Made by a program: the position numbers and the translations under genes
Notes under the pieces: model-generated
What the model was told of the DNA's origin: nothing
Databases searched by the model: none
Seen by the model: the letters and a program-made list of their open reading frames with translations, nothing else
Part shown: positions 45,210 through 54,360 of the stretch, in pieces
Numbering within the stretch: the first letter of the stretch is position 1
How the letters are laid out: each line of letters starts with the position of its first letter
From: an uncultured beta proteobacterium
Lineage (GTDB): Bacteria > Pseudomonadota > Gammaproteobacteria > Burkholderiales > Burkholderiaceae_C
Assembly (NCBI GenBank): GCA_903938815.1
Contig: CAJAES010000031.1
Coordinates: forward strand, 62,001-126,000
Reading direction: 5' to 3'
Length of the DNA: 64,000 nucleotides

Positions 45210-46073
45210 TCATTCCGCGCCGGCAAGCCCGAAAAGTTCGGCCAGGGCCTGCCGGTACTGCGGCTGGCCCACCGAGTTGGTGTTGTGGTGTGTCCCGCCC
45301 TCGACCAGCACGAAGCGCTTGCGGCCCGGGGCCTGGTCGAACAGGGCCCGGCCCAGGGCGGGCGGAATCAGGCTGTCGTTGCTGCCGTGCACCACCAGGA
45401 CCGGCGCGCGCACGCGCCGCATGCGGTCCGCGGCATCGAAGCGCTGGGTGATGAACGGCCCCACGGGCAGCCAGCCCCACTTGAAGTGGCTGACGACGTC
45501 GGGTATGGATGTGAAGCTGCCTTCGACGATGAGCCCGCTCACGTCGTCCCGCGAACTGGCCAGTTGCACGGCAATGGCCCCGCCCAGCGAGTGGCCGAAG
45601 ACATACCGGCTGCGCCCCGGGTGGCTGCGCGCCAGCCAGTCCCAGGCGGCGCGCGCGTCTTCGTAGGCCATGGTTTCCGAGGGCAGCCCCTTGCTGCTCT
45701 GGCCGAAGCCCCGGTAGTCGACCCCCAGGACCGCGAAGCCCAGTTCCTGCAGGCGGCGCATGCGGTGGGCGCTGCCGCGCACGTCGTAGCGCGCGCCGTG
45801 CAGATACAGCAGCACCGGCGCGTCGGCCCGCGCCTGCGGCGCCCACAGCGCGTGCAGGCGCACGGGCTGGCCGGTCTCCGCGGAGTCGAAGTCGATCCAG
45901 ACGTCCTGCATGCCCTCGGCGGCGGCCAGACCGCCCCACCAGGTGCGGTCGGTGGGCTGGAAGATCCATTCGCGCTGACGCTCGTCCAGCGTGGCGCAGC
46001 CGGCCAGCATCGCCAGGCCCAGCAGTGGCAGCAGCAACAGGCGCGCCAGGCGGCGCATGACGTCCCGATTCAT
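45210..46073 (-). CDS. alpha/beta-hydrolase lipoprotein
   Basis: The 287-residue protein has a lipobox LGLAMLAGC near residue 28, so it should be membrane-anchored. The hydrolase fold shows LLYLHGARYDVRG (oxyanion region), the nucleophile elbow GHSLGGAIA (Ser), VVHGSNDSLIPP (Asp) and VEGGTHHNT (His). The family includes BEM46/FrsA-like esterases, but the substrate is unknown. ATG at 46073; a second ATG at 46058 would shorten the signal. It is followed on the same strand by phoD. Confidence 0.82.
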   Translation of the reverse strand: MNRDVMRRLARLLLLPLLGLAMLAGCATLDERQREWIFQPTDRTWWGGLAAAEGMQDVWIDFDSAETGQPVRLHALWAPQARADAPVLLYLHGARYDVRGSAHRMRRLQELGFAVLGVDYRGFGQSSKGLPSETMAYEDARAAWDWLARSHPGRSRYVFGHSLGGAIAVQLASSRDDVSGLIVEGSFTSIPDVVSHFKWGWLPVGPFITQRFDAADRMRRVRAPVLVVHGSNDSLIPPALGRALFDQAPGRKRFVLVEGGTHHNTNSVGQPQYRQALAELFGLAGAE

Positions 46074-46123
46074 GACACTGGATGTTCGCACGGTGTCCTG
46101 CAGCGCGTGGAGCGGCTACAGTG

Positions 46124-46648
46124 ATGCCCATGAAGACATCCACCTTGCTGGCCCTGGCCGCACTGGTCTGCACCGGCGCGGTGCAGGCCGACCCTGCGGC
46201 ACTGCAACGTTGCCGGATCATTCCCGAGGCTGCGGCCCGCCTGGCCTGCTACGACGCCATCGCGCTGCCGGGCATCGGCTCGCGCGCCGGCTGGGGCGCG
46301 CCGACCACCGCCGCGCCTGCTGCCCCGGCCGCGCCGGCTGCGCTGGCCACGGCCCCGGGTGGGGCCGCAACCGCTGCCGACCCGTCCAGCACCTTCGGCC
46401 TGGAAGCGCGCATCGTGGCCGCGGGCCCCGACCGCATGGAAAGCAGGCTCATCGGGAAGGTCCAGGACCTGCCTGCCGGCACCCGGTTCACGCTCGAGAA
46501 CGGGCAGGTCTGGCAGAGCACCGAGTACACCGGTGGCTACTACGACCTGACCAACCCCAAGGTCGTGATCAGCCGCGGGGCGCTGGGCAGCTTCTTCATC
46601 ACCTTCGAAGGCGCGAACGCGACGCCGCGCGTTCGCCGCATCAAGTGA
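46124..46648 (+). CDS. secreted protein of unknown function
   Basis: The protein is about 174 residues long with a signal peptide (MKTSTLLALAALVCTGAVQA). CRIIPEAAARLACYDAI follows, the short Cys motif seen in many proteobacterial periplasmic proteins. An Ala/Pro linker precedes a C-terminal beta-rich domain (GKVQDLPAGTRFTLENGQVWQSTEYTG, GALGSFFITFEGANATPRVRRI). No function can be assigned. A second ATG at 46130 is equally likely as start. It is divergent from the hydrolase gene. Confidence 0.75.
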   Translation: MPMKTSTLLALAALVCTGAVQADPAALQRCRIIPEAAARLACYDAIALPGIGSRAGWGAPTTAAPAAPAAPAALATAPGGAATAADPSSTFGLEARIVAAGPDRMESRLIGKVQDLPAGTRFTLENGQVWQSTEYTGGYYDLTNPKVVISRGALGSFFITFEGANATPRVRRIK

Positions 46649-46669
46649 TCCAGCGCTCGCGTGCCGCCG

Positions 46670-47047
46670 TCAGCGCGGCAGCGGGCAGTCCTGCCGCTGT
46701 GCGTCGGGCAGGCTGGCGAGCGTGACGAAGCCCAGCGAACGGGCCTTCGCGAGCTGATGCGCCGGGATCTCGATGATCCCGAGCATGCCGTCGGGCGCGC
46801 CGCAGACCGCGGGCCGCATGCGGCCGTCGTGGCCACAGGCCTGCGCCAGGACGGTGACACCGGCGTCGCGCAGGGATTGCGCCAGCGCCTGCAGGGTCCG
46901 GCCGCCGGATTCGCATTGCCGCGTGCCGAGGCTCTGTGCCACCGGTACGCCCGCCCCCGACGGTGCAGGCACCGGCGCCGCCACGGTGGTGCATGCCGCG
47001 CCGAGCGCGGAAATACTGATCAGCGTCAGGCGGGCGAGGGTCTTCAT
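46670..47047 (-). CDS. small putative lipoprotein, unknown function
   Basis: The 125-residue protein has a lipobox SALGAAC at about residue 19. The body contains four further Cys (QCESGG, QACGHDG, AVCGAPDG, QDCPL), suggesting two disulfides in the periplasm. IIEIPAHQLAKARSLGF is the most regular segment. The protein belongs to no family I recognise. It converges with the secreted-protein gene at 46648. Confidence 0.65.
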   Translation of the reverse strand: MKTLARLTLISISALGAACTTVAAPVPAPSGAGVPVAQSLGTRQCESGGRTLQALAQSLRDAGVTVLAQACGHDGRMRPAVCGAPDGMLGIIEIPAHQLAKARSLGFVTLASLPDAQRQDCPLPR

Positions 47048-47128
47048 CGGGCGGTCTCCGGTTTGGCTCGCACTGGACTGGTTCTTCCGGCGCGGCCCGA
47101 TCGTAGGCTGATCGGAGCTTGGGGGTGC

Positions 47129-47641
47129 TCAGAACGGGTCGAAGGCGATCCCATGGGCGGCGAGTTGCTGCTCGACCAGGCGCCGCCACGGGCCCTCGGG
47201 CGTCCAGACCCGGCTCACCGCCTCCCAGGCGGCGCGCGGATCTTCCCGCAGCACGATGGCGCGGTGCAGGAACACCAGCGTCGACGCCCGCAGGTTGATC
47301 TGGCAGTGCACCAGCAGCCGGCGCCCCTTCAGTGCCTGGACCAGCGCGGAGAACGCCGCGAAGTCGGCGGCGGTCGGGACGTCGAACCGGATCGGCAGGT
47401 TGACGAACACCAGGCCCTGCCGGCCGACGATGCGCGCCTCGTCGGCCACGGCATCGGGCACGCCTGGTGGCGCCAGATAGATCACCGCGCCGAAACCCTG
47501 CGCCCCGAGTGCCGCCAGCTCCTCGGCGTTGGGCTGCCCCGAGGTGACCAGGCTCGGCGAGATGTCGACACGGTTCGGTGCGGCGGACGCCTGGGCGATC
47601 ATCAACCCCGCGGCGAGCAGATGGAGCAAGTTGCGCAACAT
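47129..47641 (-). CDS. exported protein-tyrosine-phosphatase-like protein
   Basis: The 170-residue protein has a signal peptide (MLRNLLHLLAAGLMIAQASA). The body fits the DSP/beta-lactamase-hydrolase-like phosphatase fold: SPSLVTSGQPNAEELAALGAQGFGAVIYLAPP, then the P-loop LLVHCQINLRAST. The loop has four residues between Cys and Arg instead of the classical five. It may still dephosphorylate proteins or other phosphoesters in the periplasm, but activity is unproven. AGGA lies eight bases before the ATG. Confidence 0.78.
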   Translation of the reverse strand: MLRNLLHLLAAGLMIAQASAAPNRVDISPSLVTSGQPNAEELAALGAQGFGAVIYLAPPGVPDAVADEARIVGRQGLVFVNLPIRFDVPTAADFAAFSALVQALKGRRLLVHCQINLRASTLVFLHRAIVLREDPRAAWEAVSRVWTPEGPWRRLVEQQLAAHGIAFDPF

Positions 47642-47723
47642 GACGCAGATCCTAGGGGATGCGCGGTGCCGCCCCCCTTGGTGAGGGTTGCGCGCACCGC
47701 CCCCTGAGGCATCATCCTCGCCG

Positions 47724-47999
47724 ATGCGACTGCTGCTCTCCGTCCTGCTGCCACTCGCCGTGCAACTGCTCGGCTTCGCGCTCGTGATCATGGTCTCGCG
47801 CGGCAACGGCTCGTTCGTCGGCCTGCTCGCACTGAGCCTGGCGGTGCTGGCCGTGCCGCTGACCACGCTGGTGAACTGGACACGCTCGCGGCGCGTTCCG
47901 CCCGCGTCCGTCGGGCGCCTGCTGGTCACGGGCCTGCTCTTCGCGCTGACCTGGCCGCTGCTGCTCCTGCTGCTGCGAGCCATCGAACCCTCGCTCTGA
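47724..47999 (+). CDS. small integral membrane protein, unknown function
   Basis: The 91-residue protein has three hydrophobic segments (about 3-25, 30-48, 65-86) separated by a basic loop (NWTRSRRVPPASVGR). No family is recognised. It is divergent from the phosphatase-like gene and converges with ltaE. Coding is supported by a strong third-position GC bias and a proper membrane pattern; no ribosome site is clear. Confidence 0.65.
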   Translation: MRLLLSVLLPLAVQLLGFALVIMVSRGNGSFVGLLALSLAVLAVPLTTLVNWTRSRRVPPASVGRLLVTGLLFALTWPLLLLLLRAIEPSL

Positions 48000-48015
48000 G
48001 CCTGCGCGTCCGGGC

Positions 48016-49152
48016 TCACCCCAGGAGCCGCAGCAGCCGTTCCGCGGCCTGAAGCACCTGCGCCCGCGTCACGTCCAGATGCGTCACCGCGCGCACGGTA
48101 CGAACGCCGAATGCATTGATCAGCACACCCTGTGTTCTGGCGCGTGCCACCAGCGTGGCGGCGTCAGGCGCGCCCTCGGCCAGATGGAAGACGACGATGT
48201 TGGTCTGCACCGTGGCCAGGTCCAGCCGGACGGCGGGGCAGGGCGCCAGCTGCTCGGCGAACAAACGGGCGTTGGCATGGTCCTCGGCGAGGCGGGCGCG
48301 GTGGTGGGCCAGGCCGTGCAGCGCGGCGGCGGCGTAGTGCCCGGTCTGGCGCATGGCGCCGCCCAGCATGCGGCGGTGCCGGTCGGAGGCCGCGATGAGT
48401 TCCCGGCGGCCGGCCAGCAGCGAGCCGCCCGGCGCGCCCAAGCCCTTCGAGAAAGCCACCGCGATCAGGTCGAATGGCGCCGCCAGCTCGGCTTCGGACA
48501 GCCCGCTGGCCACCGCCGCGTTCCATAGCCGGGCGCCGTCGAGGAAGCAGGCCAGCCCGCGAGCGTGGGCGCGGTCGCAGACGCGCTGAACCTCGTCCTG
48601 CGGGAAGACGACTCCGCCGCTGCGGTTGTGCGTGTTCTCGATCTCCACCAGGGTCGTCGGCGGAAACACCGGGAGCCCGCGCGGCTTGATGGCGGCCTCG
48701 AATTCATCGGCGGTGAACACGCCGCGCTGCCCCACCTCGTGCAGCTGCACGCCTGCATTGGCGGCCGCACCGCCGGTCTCGTGCCAGCCGGCGTGGCTTT
48801 CGCGCGATGTGATCACCTCGTCGCCTGGCCGCGTGAGAACGCGCAGCGCCACCTGGTTGGCCATCGTGCCCGAAGGCACCCACAGCGCGGCTTCCTGGCC
48901 GAGCAGCGCGGCGCACTCGGCCTGCAGCCGCGTCGTGGTGGGGTCTTCGCCGTACTGGTCGTCGCCGACCTCTGCACCGGCGATTGCGGCGCGCATCGCT
49001 GGGGTGGGCCGTGTGACGGTGTCGGAGCGCAGGTCGATCGCCGAGCCGGGGACGGGCCCTGGTGCGTGGCTGGCAGCCTGGCTGGCAGCGTGGTCCGTGG
49101 CGTGGATCGAGGCGTGACTCATGGCGGTCCCGGGGCTGTTCATCCCCGGCAT
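48016..49152 (-). CDS. ltaE: low-specificity L-threonine aldolase
   Basis: This is a PLP enzyme of about 378 residues that splits threonine/allo-threonine to glycine and acetaldehyde. Family blocks are [64 protein letters not shown]-like [10 protein letters not shown] and the PLP lysine in [12 protein letters not shown]. The first about 38 residues (His/Ala/Pro-rich) precede the conserved part, so a later start (ATG at 49143 or 49122) is possible; none has a good ribosome site. It begins four bases after the BtuF-like gene ends. Confidence 0.92.
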   Translation of the reverse strand: MPGMNSPGTAMSHASIHATDHAASQAASHAPGPVPGSAIDLRSDTVTRPTPAMRAAIAGAEVGDDQYGEDPTTTRLQAECAALLGQEAALWVPSGTMANQVALRVLTRPGDEVITSRESHAGWHETGGAAANAGVQLHEVGQRGVFTADEFEAAIKPRGLPVFPPTTLVEIENTHNRSGGVVFPQDEVQRVCDRAHARGLACFLDGARLWNAAVASGLSEAELAAPFDLIAVAFSKGLGAPGGSLLAGRRELIAASDRHRRMLGGAMRQTGHYAAAALHGLAHHRARLAEDHANARLFAEQLAPCPAVRLDLATVQTNIVVFHLAEGAPDAATLVARARTQGVLINAFGVRTVRAVTHLDVTRAQVLQAAERLLRLLG

Positions 49153-49156
49153 CGTG

Positions 49157-49948
49157 TCACACGGCTGCAGCGATCATCCGGTGCAGTTGCGCCAGGCCGT
49201 CGGTCAGCGCGGCCGGGCCGGGCTGCAGGATGTCGCAGGACTTGATCTCGTGCAGGCGCTGGTGGCGCACGGCGGGCATGTCCTGCCAGCCGGGCCGCGC
49301 CGCCACGCGCTCGGGCCTGAACTTCTTGCCGCACCAGGAGCCGATGACGAGGTCCGGCGCGCGGCGCACCGGCTCGAGAGGGTCCGCGATCACCCGGTCA
49401 CGGCCCATCGACTGCAGGCCGAGCTCCGCGAAGACGTCCTCGCCACCGGCCAGCGCGACGAGTTCCGAGACCCAGCGGATCGCGCTGATCATCGGGTCGT
49501 CCCATTCCTCGAAATACACGCGCGGCCGGCGCGGCCAGGTGGCGGCCACCGCGGCAATGCGGGCGTGCTCGGCGCGGCAGGTGGCTATCCAGGCTTCGGC
49601 GGCTTCGGTGGCATCCACCATCGAGGCCACCAGCCTCAGCGTGCCGAAGATCTCCTCGATGCTGCGCTGGTTCGTGACCAGCACGTTGAGGCCGGCCCGG
49701 ATGAGCTTGTCGGCAAGCGCCGCCTGCATGTCGGAGAACCCGACGACGAGGTCGGGCTGCAACGCGACGATGCGGTCGATCTTTCCATCGAGGAAAGCCG
49801 AGACTCGCGGCTTCTCCTCGCGCGCCCGGCGCGGCCGCACGGTGTAGCCCGAGATGCCGACGATGCGGTCCTCGCGCCCGAGCAGGTACAGCCACTCGGT
49901 CGTCTCCTCGGTGAGGCAGACGATGCGGCGCGGGCCGCGGGACGTCAC
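49157..49948 (-). CDS. BtuF-like (cobalamin/iron-type) binding protein without signal peptide
   Basis: The 263-residue protein has the class III binding-protein fold: [72 protein letters not shown]. Relatives (BtuF, FhuD) are periplasmic and deliver cobalamin or siderophores. This one begins directly with the folded domain and has no signal peptide, so it seems cytoplasmic. No permease or ATPase gene is near. It starts with GTG at 49948, overlapping the H-NS stop (GTGA), so it is co-translated with a nucleoid protein, an odd pairing. Confidence 0.8.
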   Translation of the reverse strand: MTSRGPRRIVCLTEETTEWLYLLGREDRIVGISGYTVRPRRAREEKPRVSAFLDGKIDRIVALQPDLVVGFSDMQAALADKLIRAGLNVLVTNQRSIEEIFGTLRLVASMVDATEAAEAWIATCRAEHARIAAVAATWPRRPRVYFEEWDDPMISAIRWVSELVALAGGEDVFAELGLQSMGRDRVIADPLEPVRRAPDLVIGSWCGKKFRPERVAARPGWQDMPAVRHQRLHEIKSCDILQPGPAALTDGLAQLHRMIAAAV

Positions 49949-50286
49949 TTGACGGCGAAGTCGGACAGTTGCTTGCCCGCGGCCAGCGCGTTGCGCAGCC
50001 AGGCCGGGCGGGGGCCGCGGCCACCCCAGACATTGCCGGATTCGTCGCGGTACTTGGCCGCAGCAGCGCCCTTGCCGGCCTTGCGGACGGCCTTCTTCGC
50101 GGGCGCCTTCACGGCCTTCGGGGCGCGCGCGCCGGCGAGGCCGAGATCAGCCGCCGTCAGGCCATAGGCCGTGATGGCTTCCTTGATGCGGGCGACGACG
50201 CCCTCGATTTCCTTGCGGCGCAGATCTTCCGCTTCACGCTGGAGGGAATCGATCTGCTTCATCAGTTGGGTATAGGTCTTGGACAT
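49945..50286 (-). CDS. H-NS family nucleoid-associated protein (BpH3-like)
   Basis: The 113-residue protein has an N-terminal coiled-coil dimerisation part (YTQLMKQIDSLQREAEDLRRKEIEGVVARIKEAI). An Ala/Lys-rich linker and the C-terminal DNA-binding motif of H-NS follow (YRDESGNVWGGRGPRPAWLRNALAAGKQLSDF; the GRGPRP core resembles the Q/RGR minor-groove hook). It silences AT-rich genes. The upstream region (50287-50409) is clearly AT-richer than its surroundings, compatible with self-regulation. Confidence 0.9.
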   Translation of the reverse strand: MSKTYTQLMKQIDSLQREAEDLRRKEIEGVVARIKEAITAYGLTAADLGLAGARAPKAVKAPAKKAVRKAGKGAAAAKYRDESGNVWGGRGPRPAWLRNALAAGKQLSDFAVK

Positions 50287-50409
50287 TCTGCAGTCTCGGT
50301 GAGTTTCAGGTTACCTCCCACGCCGGTTCTTTCGACCGGTCTTTCGGGGCCGAACAGTACCACGACACAACCGTTATCATTCAGATCTGAAACATATGAG
50401 TTGCGTAAA

Positions 50410-50952
50410 ATGAACAATCTGCCGGTGATATCCAGCCGCCAATTCATCGTGCCGGCGATTGCAATGGCGTTCGTCGTCGTGCTGTCGAATTGGGCGGTGC
50501 AATTCCCGATCAATGATTGGCTGACCTGGGGCGCTTTCACGTATCCGGTGGTGTTCCTCGTCACCGACCTCACCAACCGGGCCCTCGGCCCGGCGATGGC
50601 GCGCCGGGTGGCCTGGGCGGGGTTTGCCGTCGCCGTGCTGGCCTCTCTGGCGCTCGCGCCGTGGCGCATCGCCCTGGCCTCGGGCGTGGCGTTCATCGTC
50701 GCGCAGTGGCTGGACATTTCCGCGTTCAACCGGTTGCGCCGGATGTCCTGGTGGCAGGCGCCGCTGATCGGCTCCGTCATCGCATCCGTGATCGACACCG
50801 CATTGTTCTTCTTCATCGCCTTCTACGGCTCCGACATGGACTGGCTGATGCTGTCGGCCGGTGACCTGAGCGTGAAACTGGCGATGGCCGTGCTGCTGCT
50901 CGCGCCCTACCGCGCATTGCTGCCGCACCTGGGTGTCTGGCGCCCGGCCTGA
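50410..50952 (+). CDS. queuosine precursor transporter (YhhQ/VUT family)
   Basis: The 180-residue inner-membrane protein has about six spans. Motifs of the YhhQ/DUF165 family are NWAVQFPINDWLTWGAFTYPVVFLVTDLTNRALG, FIVAQWLDISAFNRLRR and LIGSVIASVIDTALFFFIAF. YhhQ imports preQ0/preQ1 for queuosine synthesis. No preQ1 riboswitch structure was found before the start. The stop overlaps the greB start by one base (TGATG). Confidence 0.88.
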   Translation: MNNLPVISSRQFIVPAIAMAFVVVLSNWAVQFPINDWLTWGAFTYPVVFLVTDLTNRALGPAMARRVAWAGFAVAVLASLALAPWRIALASGVAFIVAQWLDISAFNRLRRMSWWQAPLIGSVIASVIDTALFFFIAFYGSDMDWLMLSAGDLSVKLAMAVLLLAPYRALLPHLGVWRPA

Positions 50953-51524
50953 TGAGCAAGGCCTTCACGCGCGAACAGGAAGCCGACGACCAGGACGACG
51001 ATGAATCGCCGGGCCTGCCGGCCCTGCCCGCGGGTGCGCGGAACTACATCACCCCGGCCGGGTATCGGCGCCTGCGCGAGGAATTGATGTCGCTGCTGGA
51101 CGCCGAGCGTCCGAAGATCGTCGAGGTGGTTTCCTGGGCGGCCAAGAACGGCGACCGCAGCGAGAACGGAGACTACCTCTACGGCAAGAAGCGCCTGCGC
51201 GAGATCGACCGCCGCATCCGCTTCCTGACGAAACGGCTCGACATCGCCGAGGTGGCCGACCCGTCCGCCCATAACGGACGTGATCAGGTCTTCTTCGGCG
51301 CCACCGTCACCTACGCCAACGCGATCGGCGACGAACGCACCGTCACCATCAAGGGCATCGACGAATCCGACAGCCTGGCGGGCGAGGTGAGCTGGATCTC
51401 CCCGATCGCGCGGGCACTGCTCAAGGCGCGCGAGGGCGACGAGGTCTCGCTCGTCACGCCGGGCGGCGTGGAGCGCATCGAGGTGATCGAGGTCAGGTAC
51501 CCGGCGCCCGAGGCCGCCGCCTGA
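50952..51524 (+). CDS. greB: transcription elongation factor GreB
   Basis: The 190-residue Gre factor has an N-terminal coiled-coil (ITPAGYRRLREELMSLLDAERPKIVEVVSWAAKNGDRSENGDYLYGKKRLREIDRRIRFLTKRL). The acidic tip residues are in GDRSENGDY. A C-terminal FKBP-like domain follows (VFFGATVTYANAIGDERTVTIKGIDESD, ISWISPIARALLKAREGDEV-type ending). GreB stimulates RNA cleavage in backtracked polymerase. A 25-residue acidic N-terminal extension precedes the domain. It converges with spoT. Confidence 0.95.
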   Translation: MSKAFTREQEADDQDDDESPGLPALPAGARNYITPAGYRRLREELMSLLDAERPKIVEVVSWAAKNGDRSENGDYLYGKKRLREIDRRIRFLTKRLDIAEVADPSAHNGRDQVFFGATVTYANAIGDERTVTIKGIDESDSLAGEVSWISPIARALLKAREGDEVSLVTPGGVERIEVIEVRYPAPEAAA

Positions 51525-51545
51525 CACGGCCGGCCACGGCCCTCG

Positions 51546-53831
51546 TCAGGGCTTGAGGCGAGAGACCTTCAGCACGGTGGGTACGCGGCGCAGGATGCGC
51601 AGCACGTCGGCCAGATGCTGGCGGTCGCGCACGCTGATCAGCAGGCGCAGTTCCGTCGTTTCGCTGGCCGGTTCCTGGCCCATATCCAGGTGCATGATGT
51701 CCGCCTCGGCGGAACTGATGGCCGAGGCCATCTGCGCCAGGACGCCCTTGCCGTTCTGCACCAGCGCGACGATGGTGGTCTCGAAGGTGCGGTCGAGCTC
51801 GTCGGACCATTCCACCGGGATCCACCGCTCCGGGTCGCGCTCGTAGAGGCGCTTGCCGACATGGCATTCGGTGGTGTGCACGAGCAGGCCCTCGCCGCGG
51901 CCCAGGTAGCCCGCGATGGCGTCGCCCGGGATCGGCCGGCAGCAGAGCGCCAGCCGGATCGAGGCACCTTCGCTGCCGTCCACGAACACCACGCCCTGCA
52001 TCGGCGTGGCGTCGTCGCTCGCGTAGCGGCCGAGCGTGAGCGTGACGGCGTCGGGCCGGTTGCCGCGTTCGATCAGCAGCGCGGCCAGACGCTTCGCGAC
52101 GATGATGGCGATCTTGCGGCCCAGCCCCAGGTCGACCATCAGTTCGGCCCGGCTGCGGTTGCCGCTCCAGCGCGTGATCTGCTGCCACAGGGCGGCGGCG
52201 TCTTCGTCGGAAGGGTCGCCGCTGGGCAGCTTCAGGCCTTCGGCGCGCAGCGCCTGCGCCAGCATCTTCTCGCCGAGCGCCAGCGATTCCTCCTGCTCGA
52301 GGTTCTTCAGGTAATGGCGGATCTTGGAGCGCGCCCGCCCGGTGCGGACGATGTTCAGCCAGCCCGGGTTGGGCCGCGCGCCGGGCGCGGTGATGACCTC
52401 GACGACGTCGCCGCTCTTGAGTTCGGTGCGCAGGGCCACCGGCTCGCTGTTGACCTTGGCCGCCACCGTGTGGTCGCCGACGTCGGAGTGGATGGCGTAG
52501 GCGAAGTCCACCGGCGTCGCGCCGCGCGGCAGCGCCAGGATCTTGCTCTTGGGCGTGAAGACGTAGACGGCGTCGGGGAACAGGTCGATCTTGACGTGCT
52601 CGAGGAACTCGGTGGAGTCGCGCGTCTCGTCCTGGATGTCCAGCAGCGACTGCAGCCACATGGCGCCCAGCCGCTGCGCATCGGCGGCCGCGTTGCCTTC
52701 CTTGTCACTGGTCTTGTAGAGCCAGTGCGCGGCGATGCCCTTCTCGGCCACCGCATGCATGGCCTCGGTGCGGATCTGGAACTCCACCGGCGTGCCCAGC
52801 GGGCTCACCAGCGTGGTGTGCAGCGACTGGTAACCGTTGGCCTTCGGGATGGCGATGTAGTCCTTGAACCGCCCGGGCACCGGCTTGTAGAGCTGGTGCA
52901 GCACGCCGAGCGAGCGGTAGCACTCATCGAGCGTGCCGACGACGATGCGGAATCCGAAGATGTCGTTCACCTGCGCGAAGCCGTCGTGCTTCTCGCGCAT
53001 CTTGCGGTAGATCGAGAAGATGGTCTTCTCGCGGCCCGAGACGCCCACCTTGATCTTGTGCTTGCCGAACGCGGCCACGACCTCGTTCTGGACCCGCTCG
53101 ACGATGTCGCGGCGGTACCCGCGCGAGCGCTGCACGGCCTTGGCCAGCGCGGCGCGCCGCCAGGGGTACAGGTGCTCGAAGGAAAGATCCTGCAGTTCGC
53201 GGTAGACCTCGTTCAGGCCGAGCCGGTGCGCGATGGGCGCGTAGATGTCGAGCGTCTCGCGGGCGATGCGCTGCCGCTTGCTGGGCGCCATGGCGGCCAT
53301 GGTGCGCATGTTGTGCAGGCGGTCCGCCAGCTTGACGAGGATCACGCGGACATCGCGCGACATCGCGAGCAGCATCTTGCGGAAGGACTCCGCCTGCCCT
53401 TCCTCGCGGGTGTTGAACTGCAGCCGGTCGAGTTTCGTGAGGCCGTCGACGAGGTCGGCCGTCGGCGCGCCGAAGCGTTCGATGAGTTCCGTCTTGGTGA
53501 CGCCCTTGTCCTCGATCGTGTCGTGCATCAGCGCGGCCATGATGGCCTGCACGTCGAGCTTCCAGTCGGCGCACAGGCCGGCCACCGCGATCGGGTGCGT
53601 GATGTACGGCTGACCGCTGGCGCGGAACTGTCCGAGGTGCGCCTCGTCGGCGAACTTGTAGGCTTCGCGCACCTGTTTCTGGTCGCCCTTGCCCAGGTAC
53701 GAGAGCTTGGCGGTGAGCGCATCGAAGGAATCCGCCTCAGCCGTGGCCGGTACCGACGCGGCGACGGCTACGCGCTGCAGCCCTAGCAGCGCGGTCGGCA
53801 GCAGTTCAGCGGCCAGCGAGCGGATTCCCAT
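51546..53831 (-). CDS. spoT: bifunctional (p)ppGpp synthetase/hydrolase SpoT
   Basis: The 761-residue Rel/SpoT protein has an HD hydrolase domain with HD at 103-104 (ALMHDTIEDKG). The synthetase domain has RFKDYIAIPKANGYQSLHT; its RxKD form is typical of bifunctional enzymes. A TGS domain (VYVFTPKSKILALPRGATPVDFAYAIHSDVG), a helical/zinc-finger region (LALCCRPIPGDAIAGYLGRGEG) and a C-terminal ACT domain follow. It makes and degrades the stringent-response alarmone. gmk-rpoZ, its frequent upstream neighbours, lie 5.7 kb away here, so spoT needs its own promoter in the 53832-53876 gap or reads from upstream. Confidence 0.96.
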   Translation of the reverse strand: MGIRSLAAELLPTALLGLQRVAVAASVPATAEADSFDALTAKLSYLGKGDQKQVREAYKFADEAHLGQFRASGQPYITHPIAVAGLCADWKLDVQAIMAALMHDTIEDKGVTKTELIERFGAPTADLVDGLTKLDRLQFNTREEGQAESFRKMLLAMSRDVRVILVKLADRLHNMRTMAAMAPSKRQRIARETLDIYAPIAHRLGLNEVYRELQDLSFEHLYPWRRAALAKAVQRSRGYRRDIVERVQNEVVAAFGKHKIKVGVSGREKTIFSIYRKMREKHDGFAQVNDIFGFRIVVGTLDECYRSLGVLHQLYKPVPGRFKDYIAIPKANGYQSLHTTLVSPLGTPVEFQIRTEAMHAVAEKGIAAHWLYKTSDKEGNAAADAQRLGAMWLQSLLDIQDETRDSTEFLEHVKIDLFPDAVYVFTPKSKILALPRGATPVDFAYAIHSDVGDHTVAAKVNSEPVALRTELKSGDVVEVITAPGARPNPGWLNIVRTGRARSKIRHYLKNLEQEESLALGEKMLAQALRAEGLKLPSGDPSDEDAAALWQQITRWSGNRSRAELMVDLGLGRKIAIIVAKRLAALLIERGNRPDAVTLTLGRYASDDATPMQGVVFVDGSEGASIRLALCCRPIPGDAIAGYLGRGEGLLVHTTECHVGKRLYERDPERWIPVEWSDELDRTFETTIVALVQNGKGVLAQMASAISSAEADIMHLDMGQEPASETTELRLLISVRDRQHLADVLRILRRVPTVLKVSRLKP

Positions 53832-53876
53832 GGGCTTGAATGTAGCCCGAACCGCGGGGCCCGGCCCCGCGCGGGG

Positions 53877-54224
53877 TCAGCGGGCGTTGCCGGCCAGTCG
53901 CGTGGTGCCGGCATTCACCGGCAGGCTGTCGGTGAAGCCCCAGGACTCGGCGTTGATGCGGTCGAGTTCGCCGCTGCGGATCGCGGCCAGCGTTTCGGCG
54001 CGCACGGCTTCGCGGCTGCGCAGCACCGGTGCGGTGAATGCCGACTGGATCTGCTGCGCTTCATGCAGCGAACCCGAGCGCACGGCCTGGGCGGCTTCGG
54101 CCTGGACGGCTGCGCGCGAGGTCACGGCCAGGGTGAACGGCGCATCCGGGGTGGCTTCCTGGGCAACGGCGGCGCCGGCGCAGAACACGAGAGCGAGGGA
54201 AGCGATCAGGGAGGTGGTCTTCAT
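53877..54224 (-). CDS. small secreted helical-repeat protein (DUF4148-like)
   Basis: The 115-residue protein has a signal peptide (MKTTSLIASLALVFCAGAAVAQ) and two related helices: SRAAVQAEAAQAVRSGSL and SREAVRAETLAAIRSGEL. Such short exported proteins with xRAxVxAExxxA repeats are common in Burkholderiales and have no known role. AAGGA precedes the ATG at 54224. It is divergent from the heavy-metal-type response regulator, whose candidate operator (54335-54360) lies in the shared gap, so it may be under its control. Confidence 0.75.
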   Translation of the reverse strand: MKTTSLIASLALVFCAGAAVAQEATPDAPFTLAVTSRAAVQAEAAQAVRSGSLHEAQQIQSAFTAPVLRSREAVRAETLAAIRSGELDRINAESWGFTDSLPVNAGTTRLAGNAR

Positions 54225-54334
54225 GGTGGGTTCCTTGGTGATGGACAGGGGTGAGCGGGAATTCGGTTGGCAGGGAAGGCGGGTCGCCGACCGTGGAATG
54301 AACTTTGACCACCCCAACCGACGCCTGCCCGACA

Positions 54335-54360
54335 GCTGGATGACAAATTCGTAATCCAGC
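54335..54360. promoter_or_regulatory. candidate response-regulator box upstream of the two-component genes
   Basis: GCTGGAT (54335-54341) and ATCCAGC (54354-54360) are a perfect 7-bp inverted repeat. Inside it ATGACAAATTCGTAAT (54340-54355) resembles the CusR/CopR box (TGACAA-N2-TTGTCA), with 4 of 6 matches in the right arm. It ends 31 bases before the response-regulator ATG, suitable for autoregulation and for control of the divergent secreted-protein gene. Confidence 0.55.

Noticed and set aside
50287..50409. preQ1 riboswitch before the queuosine-precursor transporter
   Set aside because: The AT-rich leader lacks the C-rich loop and A-tail of known preQ1 aptamers.
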